DNA of 64,000 nt from Chondrocystis sp. NIES-4102 (GCA_002368355.1 AP018284.1:85097-149096), one strand, 5' to 3'; shown: positions 16,565 to 24,289, numbered from the stretch's first letter. Notes: a model not told the origin generated them from the sequence alone. A program made the numbers and translations.

Positions 16565-17327
16565 TCAAAGGAGAATCTCAATACCGATGTTCAATCAGAT
16601 AAAGAGTGATCGCCAAAAAAACTTAATCGAACAAAAAGATGGTCAAATGTACGGTGATTTTTTGCCTTACATCCCAGGATTATTGAATTGGGTGCTGTCG
16701 ATGGACGAAGAGTCAGCTACTTCAATTGTCAAAAACTATGAAGCTAACGTGCCATCGTTATTAGCAATGATGGCAAGAACATTGGTTGAGACTAATCCAA
16801 TTGCCGATTGGTTAGATAACTTTATCGTCTACGACTCCTGGGCAAGAACCAATGTAGGAGTAGCTAAACGGGATAAAGACAGTAATTCCCCATGTTGGTA
16901 CTTAGACACAGATAGATGGTTATATCCCAATTATGCTGAATACTGCCATAACAGCGGTACTCGTCCAGTTAGCCTACGCCGATTTGTGACATTACTTTCT
17001 GACTTGGGTAAAAACCAATTGGGTTTGGATATCAGGAAACAACGCGATCGCTCCGGGTCATATTTTGTGGGTCTGAAGATTCGCGGTAAGGATGACCATG
17101 AACCACCACTGATAACGGGAAATACATCGGCAGTAATCAATGTTGAACCACCGCCTAGTAGTACGAATATGATAAACAAATTATGGAAGATGGTGATGGA
17201 TAAGGTGACGGATCTGATGGATTATGTCCTAAAGAATACCGCTTCGCATATGATGGATGAAAGTACTAATAGTGATGGATGTGACGGATGTCCTAAAGGA
17301 CGACGCGGAGCTAGTCCTAAAGGATAA
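16565..17327 (+). pseudogene. C-terminal copy of the plasmid primase-helicase (first part)
   Basis: From RRISIPMFNQIKSDRQKNLI onward the frame matches the primase-helicase at 51-53.8 kb almost residue for residue (DFLPYIPGLLNWVLSMDE, SLRRFVTLLSDLGKNQLG). The first 340 or so residues, including the ATPase motifs, are absent, so the breakpoint is near 16565. The frame ends in a CCTAAAGG repeat (PKGRRGASPKG). It is a truncated duplicate. Confidence 0.85.
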
Positions 17328-17365
17328 GCTTCGCAAATGCTTTAGCATACCGCTCCGCATATGAC
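17225..17365 (+). repeat. dispersed repeat disrupting the primase copy
   Basis: CCTAAAGGACGACGCGGAGC, CCTAAAGGATAAGCTTCGC and ATACCGCTCCGCATATGACG follow each other. A shorter version of the same repeat lies in frame at the same place in the primase gene (53443-53470). Confidence 0.65.
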
Positions 17366-17443
17366 GGCAAAAATGAAAAGTCTGATGAAATTAAAAACAA
17401 TGTAGAGAAAAAAGTTAACTGTAATACGAAAAATGATGACAGT

Positions 17444-17701
17444 TTGGAGTCAAAAGAAATATCAGACGAGTTTTCAAAAATGCCGTCACATTTGTCAGAT
17501 AAACAGGCTAAAACTCAGAGGGGGCAAGAGGTTAGAGATAGTCAGTCTGCCATCACAGTAGGGGATCTCGTGACGGTAGATGATTGCCCTGGTCACTGGG
17601 GCTGGGCTTCGCCATTTACTGTAGAAGCGATAAATGGCGATCGCGCAAAGCTAGAAATGGTAGGTGAGTTGGTTGAAATAGAAAAATTATTCTTGGCTTA
17701 A
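17444..17701 (+). pseudogene. C-terminal CPGHW module of the primase copy
   Basis: Reads DSQSAITVGDLVTVDDCPGH, then WASPFTVEAINGDRAKLEMV and ELVEIEKLFLA. It matches the end of the primase-helicase at 53.6-53.8 kb and two other remnants in this window. The module has a small beta-barrel look (VGDLV..., FTVEAI, KLEMVG). It probably represents the 3' end of the decayed primase gene, but could be translated on its own from ATG 17444. Confidence 0.6.
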
Positions 17702-17760
17702 GCAGTAGGTAAAATTAATGATGAAAGTAAAGTCAATTAATTGAAGAACTCGAAAAAATA

Positions 17761-17982
17761 ATGCTTAGAAGCTACGAAGCGACAATGGAAAATGGTCAAT
17801 TAAAATGGCTAACGGATGAAGCAAAGCCATCATCTGCTCGCGTGATTGTAACAATTATAGAAGACACTACCTCACTTAAAAAACGTCGAGTACCGCCTGA
17901 TTCAATCAAAGGAAAAGGTAGAACCTTGGGAGATGTAGTCACTTGCGTAATTGAAGAACAAGATTGGGAATGTCTGAAATAA
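17761..17982 (+). CDS. antitoxin of a PIN-domain (VapBC-like) pair
   Basis: A 73-residue protein starting MLRSYEATMENGQLKWLTDE, a form common among cyanobacterial antitoxins preceding PIN toxins. The middle SARVIVTIIEDT is the conserved strand. The C-terminal half is basic and probably wraps the toxin. Its end overlaps the toxin start, which indicates one operon with translational coupling. Such antitoxins normally repress their own promoter. No clear operator was seen upstream. Confidence 0.75.
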   Translation: MLRSYEATMENGQLKWLTDEAKPSSARVIVTIIEDTTSLKKRRVPPDSIKGKGRTLGDVVTCVIEEQDWECLK

Positions 17983-18374
17983 TCATCCTAGATACTCATA
18001 TTTGGATTTGGTTTATTACTCAAGAATTTGAATTGTTTCCATTTCACTGGCGAGAAGCGATTGAAACAGCATCAGAAGTAGGGATTTCACCCGTTTCTTG
18101 TTACGAAGTAGCTTTAGCACAGCAGAAGGGACGGTTAGAACTGCCTTGTCAAGTCGATCGCTGGCTTGAGGAAGCTCTAGAACCATCAGGCATAATATTG
18201 TTTCCACTGAGTGCCGAAATTGCTTACCGAGCAGTCAATTTATCACCTGTTCACAAAGATCCCTTTGATCGGATAATTATGGCAACAGCACTAAGCTATA
18301 AAGCTAAACTAGCTAGTATTGACGGATTGTTTTCTCGGTATGTTGAATTGGAAACATACTTAATGAAGAGTTAA
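17964..18374 (+). CDS. vapC: PIN-domain toxin (VapC family ribonuclease)
   Basis: A 136-residue PIN protein. IILDTHIWIWFI carries the first catalytic Asp, ISPVSCYEVALAQQKGRLEL the conserved Glu, and HKDPFDRIIMATALSYKAKL the central Asp pair. The last Asp is in LASIDGLFSRY. VapC toxins cut RNA in a metal-dependent way. The likely start is MSEIIILD (ATG 17970) within the antitoxin's last codons. The gene looks intact. Confidence 0.9.
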   Translation: MGMSEIIILDTHIWIWFITQEFELFPFHWREAIETASEVGISPVSCYEVALAQQKGRLELPCQVDRWLEEALEPSGIILFPLSAEIAYRAVNLSPVHKDPFDRIIMATALSYKAKLASIDGLFSRYVELETYLMKS

Positions 18375-18424
18375 AAAATATTGCTCTAGTATAATTACAC
18401 GGCTATAGCTTCGGGACAGAATTT

Positions 18425-18722
18425 ACTCAAATCTGCCTAAGAAATGCCAATAATCATTGCTGATTAATTCATTGTCCTTAGACCAAGTATGAGAATCATC
18501 CCAGTATTCACCCTCAATAAGACTTGAATGATAGTTGTCCTCCTGTATTTGCGAACGAATTTAGCTGACAAAATCGCGATCGCGATTTAGAGGAGAAGGA
18601 GTTACTTCAGTTGTTTTAAGCTGGGTTGGGGGTGTGTCGTCAGAAATGGGTTGAACATCGGCAGGTTGGACTGTGGACTGTCTATTTTGATTCTGAAAAA
18701 ACCATGCAAATTCTGTGTAAAT
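18425..18722 (-). pseudogene. minus-strand gene remnant with one internal stop
   Basis: A coherent frame reads EFAWFFQNQNRQ, then VQPISDDTPPTQLKTTEVTP, then a TAA, then IRSQIQEDNYHSSLIEGEYW and ends ISNDYWHFLGRFE. A single stop codon splits it and no start was found. No family was recognised. Confidence 0.45.
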
Positions 18723-18829
18723 TCAAGTAGTAGAAAAAGCTTGCCTTCTTTTAGAAAGAAAAGATTGATCAAAAGTTGATTTTATCCAGGAATTGAGATC
18801 GTTAACAGTAACCTTTTCCAAGGCGGTTA

Positions 18830-19122
18830 GAATTTTCTTGGTAGTGAGTTGAGTAGTATATAAACAGAAGGATAAAATCATTTCATTAATCTCAGAAAAA
18901 GAAGAAGAGTCGCGAAATTGTTTGTATTTGCCAAAATTATTAGTAAGTGCATGGGAGGGTAGTTCCGATGGAGATCGGATTGTACTCTCCAAATTAGTAA
19001 ATATGCCTGATGAAAATCTTCAGAATCATCTGGTACGTTGGGTAAATGAATCAGATCCACCACTGCGTCGAGTGAATGACATTTGGGCGATCGCTAGATT
19101 GTTCGGTCAAGATCGCCAATAA
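18830..19122 (+). pseudogene. copy of the 104-aa gene at 31657-31971, broken by a stop codon
   Basis: One frame reads KAVRIFLVVS, TGA, VVYKQKDKIISLISEKEEES and then NESDPPLRRVNDIWAIARLF. It matches the minus-strand gene at 31657-31971. In both places the stop codon is followed at once by the iteron element, so gene fragment and element form one repeated unit. Confidence 0.7.
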
Positions 19123-19124
19123 CC

Positions 19125-19617
19125 TTACGAGAAAAGGTTAAACAATTGAGCAGGCTTAATGTGTAATCTTAAAAGTTGCGTTCTTGTCACACTATTTATT
19201 TTGAAGCTTGAGTTACTACAAAATGTATTAAGTTTGTGTTTTGGCGGGTAAAATCGACAAGCTCGATCGAGGTTTGACTCACTCAATATTGCTTGCCCTT
19301 TTTGTAATATGCGCTCAATAGGAATAACCAACCCCCTAAAAAAGGCTCGAATCGCCTAATTAATGTCTACATTATGTCTACATTTTGTGGACAAAATGTA
19401 GACATAAGGATTGCCCGAGGGTGTCCAAACAACTGAAAAATATGAGTGTAGTATGCGATTCATTAAAAAATTGTAGACAATAAAAGCAGAAAAAAAGGCA
19501 GTCTCCAGTAGTGCCTCAAAGCCTTTGCCCCGTTTTGGTCAATCAACAAAATGTCAGCTAAATAATATGGGGTATTTACACCATAATCAATTGAAAGAGT
19601 TGAGGGGATTTGATAGC
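19125..19617 (+). repeat. iteron element, copy 1 (candidate origin or partition region)
   Basis: Non-coding block of about 490 bases, repeated at 31176-31652 (inverted) and 48866-49330. It starts with AGAAAAGGTTAAACAATTGA and ends around TATGGGGTATTTACACC. In the middle are four head-to-tail 11-bp units at 19364-19407: TGTCTACATTA, TGTCTACATTT, TGTGGACAAAA, TGTAGACATAA. One unit per helical turn is the form of plasmid iterons. The short ORFs through it are interrupted in copy 3, so it is not a gene. Confidence 0.75.
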
Positions 19618-19696
19618 GGTAAATACGCGAATATATCGAGAAAATGATTAAAGAGTTTTTTATAGTATGTTTGTCTTTTAAAATAAGTATAATTTT

Positions 19697-19730
19697 GCTA
19701 GCTAGAGAAACATAACTTTTCTAGCTAGCC
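19697..19730. terminator. stem-loop at the 3' end of the DUF932 gene
   Basis: GCTAGCTAGA at 19697 and TCTAGCTAGC near 19720 form a perfect 10-bp stem. It lies about 35 bases after the stop of the minus-strand DUF932 gene. No strong T tract follows on that strand. Confidence 0.45.
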
Positions 19731-19764
19731 ATGCAGGTAGGCGATCGCTTTATTTTAATGCGCC

Positions 19765-20700
19765 CTAAACAAGTTCTAAGGCAGAAAAATGAGCGAGGGA
19801 GCGAGTTTTAGCAGAGTTGCCAAAGCAAGCAGATTCAAGTCTCTTAACATCATTAGAACCGCGCTGATGGTCGAGCCATTCGGTTACGCCGTTGTAGGCA
19901 TCCCAAAGAGTTTTACCTTTATTGCCCCTTCCTTGCTCGAAATTGACAACAATTTGAGAATAAGCGCGAGTAGACTGGGGAGTATCAGTATTCAAAACAA
20001 GAGATAAGTAGAGGTCAAAATCGCCTTGATTAAGACTATAAGCAGCCATAGCCTTATATTCCTCGGTAGCGATCGCAAACTGTTGACGGGCAAAGTCCAA
20101 AGCTGTTTTTGCTCGATTAAGCTTGTGCTGTAAATCTCCTTGGTGGCGAATGCGAAAAGCTTTTCCTCGATCGAGATCTGCTCCTCGTCGAGAAAGAGCA
20201 TAAGATAAAGTGTTTTGGCAGACAACACGGATTGGAGTAAACTGAATCCAAATGGCAGTAGAACCGTCGTGGGAGTTAGAAAGAAGCAAATAAGGTTCTA
20301 CAGAGTCATCCCTAATAATCTCGCTAGGATCTTGATTAATTTTTGCCAGAATCCAAACTCGTTTGCCCTCTTTGAGGCTTCCAGCACTTTCGAGACAAAC
20401 ATCGCCTTCGTGTAAGAGAAAGTCAAACCAAGTAAAAGCATCCTGATTTTGTAGAGGGGAGTAACCTTGAGAAACAATACCTAACAATTGATGGTCGGTA
20501 GAACGAACCAAAGATTTATGAGTTGAGACGGGACTCAAACCATGCTCAGACTGAGTAAAGATCGGCTGTTCTTTTACTTGCCAGTTCAAACCAGCGTCAG
20601 CAATAGCTTGGGCAGTAGAGGGGGGATTGTCGAGAACTGTTCCTAGTCCATGCCATGCAGCTTGATTAATGAAAAATCCTGATTCAAATTGATGAGACAT
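19765..20700 (-). CDS. DUF932 (phage/plasmid-like) protein
   Basis: A 311-residue DUF932 protein. Typical blocks are AAWHGLGTVLDNPPSTAQAI, SVLVRST-like KSLVRSTDHQLLGIVSQGYSP, GSLKEGKRVWILAKI, EPYLLLSNSHDGSTAIWIQF and TPIRVVCQNTLSYAL. Members are common on phages and plasmids; the function is unknown, and links to plasmid maintenance or recombination have been suggested. It is complete. It lies between iteron element copy 1 and the Cys-motif gene, all probably part of one replicon. A dispersed repeat sits right upstream. Confidence 0.9.
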   Translation of the reverse strand: MSHQFESGFFINQAAWHGLGTVLDNPPSTAQAIADAGLNWQVKEQPIFTQSEHGLSPVSTHKSLVRSTDHQLLGIVSQGYSPLQNQDAFTWFDFLLHEGDVCLESAGSLKEGKRVWILAKINQDPSEIIRDDSVEPYLLLSNSHDGSTAIWIQFTPIRVVCQNTLSYALSRRGADLDRGKAFRIRHQGDLQHKLNRAKTALDFARQQFAIATEEYKAMAAYSLNQGDFDLYLSLVLNTDTPQSTRAYSQIVVNFEQGRGNKGKTLWDAYNGVTEWLDHQRGSNDVKRLESACFGNSAKTRSLAHFSALELV

Positions 20701-20704
20701 AATT

Positions 20705-20792
20705 TTTACCTGAAAAGCCCTAAAGGATTAGTTTCGCGTCACGCACCGCCCGCGCTGCTTCTTAAGCAGCGTATAGGACGGAGCAAGAAGTT
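20705..20792 (+). repeat. dispersed repeat between the DUF932 and Cys-motif genes
   Basis: GCCCTAAAGGATTAGTTTCG, then CACGCACCGCCCGCGCTGCT with a GCTGCTTCTTAAGCAGC hairpin, then GGACGGAGCAAG. It shares words with the block at 1870-1992. Confidence 0.6.
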
Positions 20793-20868
20793 AAGTAAAG
20801 GTTAATGAGAAATGATGAGAGGAAGGGAAGACGATCGCATTTAGACAAGCGATCGCCTTCTCGGTTAA

Positions 20869-21432
20869 TTAAAAGATGTCTTCAGTGCAGACATTGTGAG
20901 CCATATCAAAGGCACAGATTTCGTTTTCGGCTACCCACAATGATTTATCAATTCCGATTTCGAGTGAAGATATTGTATTTCCGTTTCGATAGCTGCTCAA
21001 ACGGTAATACCATTCGGATTGATGTAGATAAGTTTCAGCACTGTTATAAAGGTTCTCGTTATACATACATTCTATAACCTCGAAAACGTCCCACTCTGTA
21101 TGATTTTCCTCAGTATCAATTACCTTGACTATGCTTCCCACTTGATACTCTGAGTGAGGTTTATCTGCTTCGTCTATTATTTCCTTTGTAGGAAATGCTT
21201 GTAGTTCTTTCAAATCGATATCGAGAAAAATATCTAGGTTATCTTCAAGTTCGTGGGAAACCGCCAAGTCAGAAGATACGATGCAGTTGTTCGTAATTTC
21301 ATGATGCTCCCTGGCTTGATGATCGAAGAGTTTGCACCAACCTCTTCCGTTTGATTCATGGAAATTATCAAAATATGGGCAAGTAGCGCAGGTTTGTACT
21401 TCTACCGCCTTAGTTAGTACAGTTTGTGTCAT
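20869..21432 (-). CDS. Cys-motif protein of replication locus 1, 187 aa
   Basis: The first 45 residues hold a cysteine cluster: CATCPYFDNFHESNGRGWC, then HHEITNNC. This spacing suggests a small zinc-binding or iron-sulfur domain. The second half (SEYQVGSIVKVIDTEENHTE, EWYYRLSSYRNGN) resembles a small barrel. A longer paralogue at 49378-50178 and a fragment near 30960 have the same blocks. In each of the three loci the gene is divergent from a small regulator. I know no function. The start ATG lies 148 bases from the palindromic operator. Confidence 0.7.
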   Translation of the reverse strand: MTQTVLTKAVEVQTCATCPYFDNFHESNGRGWCKLFDHQAREHHEITNNCIVSSDLAVSHELEDNLDIFLDIDLKELQAFPTKEIIDEADKPHSEYQVGSIVKVIDTEENHTEWDVFEVIECMYNENLYNSAETYLHQSEWYYRLSSYRNGNTISSLEIGIDKSLWVAENEICAFDMAHNVCTEDIF

Positions 21433-21579
21433 GATGTTAAATACCTTGATGATTATTTATTGAGGCAAGGAGAGTTAGCACCGTCCAAAGTTCTGCTCTC
21501 CTTTTAAGTATTGAGTTTCGTGAGTTCTAAAAAACTCGGTTATCTATTCGAGAAGTCAACGTTATTTTATCTTTTCTAT

Positions 21580-21632
21580 ATACACTATAAACTATTAGTG
21601 TATATTTTGTCAACTAATAGTTTATAGTGTAT
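21580..21632. promoter_or_regulatory. 19-bp inverted repeat, operator between the Cys-motif gene and the Xre regulator
   Basis: ATACACTATAAACTATTAG (21580-21598) and CTAATAGTTTATAGTGTAT (21614-21632) are perfect inverted copies 15 bases apart. A further half-like CTATTAGCTAACGGTTTA follows near 21641. The position between divergent genes and upstream of an Xre gene points to an autoregulatory operator. Confidence 0.75.
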
Positions 21633-21666
21633 GATGTTTACTATTAGCTAACGGTTTATTCTATAT

Positions 21667-21930
21667 ATGGAGAAAACGTTGATGATAGCTACAAAAATGC
21701 GAATAAGATGGATTAAAGAAGTTGAAGTTAATGGTTTAGGAGACGCAATTAAACGCGCTCGTGAAAATTCAGGGAAAACTGTAGATCAGATATGTGAAGA
21801 AGTTGGTGTGTCTCGTACATATTGGTATGACATCGAAAAGGAAACATTAAAAGGCACTTTATCTCGTGAAAATTTGAAAAGTATCGAGAAATCTTTGAAC
21901 GTTGATTTGGGAGTGAATTTTGACGATTAA
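21667..21930 (+). CDS. Xre-type helix-turn-helix regulator of replication locus 1
   Basis: The 87-residue product has one HTH: LGDAIKRARENSGKTVDQIC then EEVGVSRTYWYDIEKETL. The true start may be the Met at codon 6 (MIATKMRIRWI), since GGAG lies before codon 1 and the first residues are not typical. It probably binds the 19-bp palindrome 35 bases upstream and controls both itself and the divergent Cys-motif gene. A hairpin follows, then the leader ORF and Rep. Confidence 0.85.
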   Translation: MEKTLMIATKMRIRWIKEVEVNGLGDAIKRARENSGKTVDQICEEVGVSRTYWYDIEKETLKGTLSRENLKSIEKSLNVDLGVNFDD

Positions 21931-21975
21931 CATCTCAACAATTTGGATTAATTTTGGCTAAAAAGTAGTTTCAAA

Positions 21976-22018
21976 GCAAAAGCGATCGCCTCTGTGGAAA
22001 GAACTGCGATCGCCTTTT
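21976..22018 (+). terminator. HIP1-containing hairpin between regulator and leader ORF
   Basis: AAAAGCGATCGC ... GCGATCGCCTTTT folds into a strong stem with a TTTT tail. Equivalent hairpins lie at the same place in locus 2 (30447-30490) and locus 3 (50741-50783). It is probably a terminator or attenuator separating the regulator from the rep transcript. Confidence 0.6.
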
Positions 22019-22049
22019 CACCAATACCCCGATAGAGGAATTAGTAATT

Positions 22050-22133
22050 ATGTATATCTTAAATGGTGTAGTCCAAAACTGCACCATCATATCGCTGTGC
22101 GACTATATTCAAGTTGAGGAGGTGGCATCATGA
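22050..22133 (+). CDS. leader peptide ORF overlapping rep (locus 1), 27 aa
   Basis: ATG 22050 opens MYILNGVVQNCTIISLCDYI and seven more codons. The stop TGA is at 22131-22133, so it overlaps the rep start as ATGA. The last codons supply the rep ribosome-binding site (GAGGAGGT, 22116-22123). The RNA can form a 10-bp stem between 22063-22072 and 22078-22087 (one G-U pair), containing ACTGCACC. The CACC in that stem can also pair with GGTG of the rep site. A related leader (YILN..., CT at the same place) precedes the primase of locus 3. This is inferred to couple rep translation to leader translation. Confidence 0.65.
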   Translation: MYILNGVVQNCTIISLCDYIQVEEVAS

Positions 22134-23206
22134 GCATTTTATCGACCTCCCCAACAAACACCCGTATGTTCGACGCAGAAATTGCAGCAGCATTAGGAAA
22201 TGTCAATGCAGCCATAATCGTTCAACAACTCAACTATTGGATGAATAAAGACGGCGTGGGAACGATTATTGATGGAGTAAAGTACGTTTACAATACTTTC
22301 GTTGATTGGGTAAATCAGCAATTTTCTTGGCTTTCAGTTTGGCAGTTTAGAAAAGCCATGACACTATTGCGATCGCTCGGCATTGTTAAGGTAATTCGAT
22401 ACAAAGCAAAACAGTGGAATCAAACAAATTTTTACTCACTTGATTGCGATCGCTTAGTTAAGTTCTTAAATCTAGAAACAGCTACAAGTACTGAAATCTC
22501 TGAGTTGTGTGATAACACCCCTCAAGATGATAATAACCAACCTCTTGAGATGAGGGATCGTAACATCTCATATATAGACACAAAGATTACATCAAGAGAA
22601 AAACAGCAAAGCAGAGTTGCTGCTACTACTTCTCAAGTGAAGAAAACCGAATCGGATTTTACCAAGTCTAAATCCAATCAAACCAAATCATCTTCTTTCT
22701 CAGCTCAAGAAAACAGAAACACTTTCAAAAACAAGCAAAACATTAGTAAGGACAAAAGTTCGGGACAAGTTGAACAAATAATCAATTTGAAATGGAAGAA
22801 GCAGATTAGCGATTTGGATAGTGTGGGAATACCCATTAATAAGACTTTGATAGGATTGCTCAAAAGCTATGAGTTTGAGCGGGTAGAGAGTGCGATCGCA
22901 TTATTTAAAGCTAGAAAAAAAGAGCAACATATTCCCAACCTAGCAGGATATTTCCTTACTGTCCTAAAGGAAAACTGGGCAAGTGAAAATATAATAGGTG
23001 CAAATTCCGAAGTCGATTGTGCTTCTGTATTTCGGTATTGGTATGACTTGGCTAAAGAACTGGGCTACTGTTCGGGACAAGAAATGAGAGAGGGCGAGCA
23101 ATGGGTCTATGTTTCTGGGACTTGGGAAAAATGGAGTAGCGCAGTCGAGCGTGGTTACTCTCTTAACTATCTCAAAAAAGTAGCTAAGAGGAATAAAAAC
23201 CAATGA
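22130..23206 (+). CDS. plasmid replication protein, winged-helix type (Rep copy A)
   Basis: A 358-residue protein. The N-terminal 110 residues have the fold pattern of phage/plasmid replication organisers: AALGNVNAAIIVQQLNYWMN, DGVKYVYNTFVDWVNQQF, SVWQFRKAMTLLRSLGIVKV. A low-complexity Ser/Lys/Gln linker (residues 135-215) follows. The C-terminal domain is IPINKTLIGLLKSYEFERVE plus HIPNLAGYFLTVLKENWAS, ending in RYWYDLAKELGYCSG...GYSLNYLKKV. One other complete copy (59565-60758) and several fragments exist in this window. Its stop overlaps the next ORF. I infer it initiates replication; it is not a RepA or DnaA homologue that I can name. Confidence 0.8.
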   Translation: MSILSTSPTNTRMFDAEIAAALGNVNAAIIVQQLNYWMNKDGVGTIIDGVKYVYNTFVDWVNQQFSWLSVWQFRKAMTLLRSLGIVKVIRYKAKQWNQTNFYSLDCDRLVKFLNLETATSTEISELCDNTPQDDNNQPLEMRDRNISYIDTKITSREKQQSRVAATTSQVKKTESDFTKSKSNQTKSSSFSAQENRNTFKNKQNISKDKSSGQVEQIINLKWKKQISDLDSVGIPINKTLIGLLKSYEFERVESAIALFKARKKEQHIPNLAGYFLTVLKENWASENIIGANSEVDCASVFRYWYDLAKELGYCSGQEMREGEQWVYVSGTWEKWSSAVERGYSLNYLKKVAKRNKNQ

Positions 23207-24045
23207 ACACCATAATCAGTATTGAGGAGGTATACCAACAATTAGAACAGCATTCTAGCTATATTTCAGTAGTTGAACTGGCGATGATCCTAGAGGCTTC
23301 TGTTTCTGAAGTTAGGCAAAGATTGAATGAGTTGGGCAACTGTGTAACTCGAAATGAGCATGATGAATGGCGATTAGTGGGCTGTCTGGTTCAAAAGCTA
23401 GAACTTTCTCCCTTATCTGCGTCAGAAATAGAAGAAAGAGACGAATTAGAAAACACCGTACAAGAGGCATTCTATATTGCAGGAAAAGCATTAAAAAACA
23501 CCGTACAAGAGGCATTCTATATTGCAGGAAAAGCATTAAAAGTTCTTCGAGACAAGAAGTTGTATCGTGAAACTCATTCTAGCTTTTTCGTTTATGTCAA
23601 AGAGCGATTTGATTTCACTCGACGGGCTGCTGATTATTTGATTTCGGCATCAACTGTAGTTGAAAATCTAAAACGAGAACAAATTGTTCTCGGTATTAAT
23701 GTACTACCTACTAAAGAATCACAATGTAGAGAAATAGCTAAACTACCTCTAGAACAACAATCACAAGCATGGTTGATTTCCGTAGAAAGAGCGAATGGAA
23801 AAGTTCCTCCCGCTAAGATAGTCAAGCAGGTAGTTATTGAGATTAAAGGCCAACCAAAAATGAAATCCAAGAAGAACAAAACTGATGGCATTATTAGAGT
23901 ACCAGGAATTGGATTTGAGTACGTTGCTCATTTAGATGAGGAAACTTATTATCTGTTGAAGAGTTATCAAGAGCGTGTTGGTACAGCAACTTTCAACGGA
24001 GCTATTAGAAGATTACTTGATGCTGAACAGCAGCTAGATAGATAG
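23203..24045 (+). CDS. Rep-linked protein with a tandem 15-residue duplication, 280 aa
   Basis: The ATG overlaps the rep stop (ATGA), so the two are coupled. Residues 1-60 look like a winged helix (ISVVELAMILEASVSEVRQR). Then NTVQEAFYIAGKALK occurs twice in direct tandem (45-bp units at 23452 and 23497), which looks recent. The following segment (KLYRETHSSFFVYVKERFDF) resembles proteins where AGKAL and a sterile-alpha-like helix precede RTA.., as in DUF3102-type plasmid proteins. The C-terminal part (YYLLKSYQERVGTATFNGAI) suggests a helix pair like ribbon-helix-helix proteins. A role in replication control or partition is inferred from context. Confidence 0.7.
   Translation: MNTIISIEEVYQQLEQHSSYISVVELAMILEASVSEVRQRLNELGNCVTRNEHDEWRLVGCLVQKLELSPLSASEIEERDELENTVQEAFYIAGKALKNTVQEAFYIAGKALKVLRDKKLYRETHSSFFVYVKERFDFTRRAADYLISASTVVENLKREQIVLGINVLPTKESQCREIAKLPLEQQSQAWLISVERANGKVPPAKIVKQVVIEIKGQPKMKSKKNKTDGIIRVPGIGFEYVAHLDEETYYLLKSYQERVGTATFNGAIRRLLDAEQQLDR
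23452..23541 (+). repeat. 45-bp perfect tandem duplication inside a coding gene
   Basis: Units 23452-23496 and 23497-23541 are identical (AACACCGTACAAGAGGCATT...). The frame is kept. Identity at the DNA level means that it arose recently. Confidence 0.9.
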
Positions 24046-24087
24046 TTTTCTTTGATTTCCTAACGGGTTGGCGAAAGCGAATCGGGG

Positions 24088-24285
24088 GTGCAACATTTCA
24101 TAACTAATTTTTACAGTTTCATTACCGAGCTATTGCACCTCCGACAACCTGTAACCGAGAAACGCCCATGGAAGGCGAAGGAATTATTGAGGATGCGCCT
24201 ATCTCAAAGGATCTACTATGCTCTTGTCCTAAAAGATAAAGCAGCAGAGCTTGGTACTTCAATCAATAGACTTGTTGCGAAATAA
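24088..24285 (+). CDS. small ribbon-helix-helix-like protein, 65 aa
   Basis: Starts at a GTG. The C-terminal half reads LSQRIYYALVLKDKAAELGT then SINRLVAK. This is the pattern of Arc/HicB-like ribbon-helix-helix DNA-binding proteins (R(L)P..YYAL...A.ELG.S(I)N.L). The N-terminal half is unusual for the family and may come from elsewhere. It lies 43 bases behind the previous gene and may be part of the same operon. A later start is possible. Confidence 0.5.
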   Translation: MQHFITNFYSFITELLHLRQPVTEKRPWKAKELLRMRLSQRIYYALVLKDKAAELGTSINRLVAK

Positions 24286-24289
24286 ATTT

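Noticed and set aside
19125..19617. Protein-coding gene within the iteron element (67-88 codon ORFs in all three copies)
   Set aside because: Although similar ORFs can be read in two copies, copy 3 has an in-frame stop in the VIPIERILQKG frame, there is no ribosome-binding site, and several frames are equally conserved, which indicates DNA rather than protein conservation.
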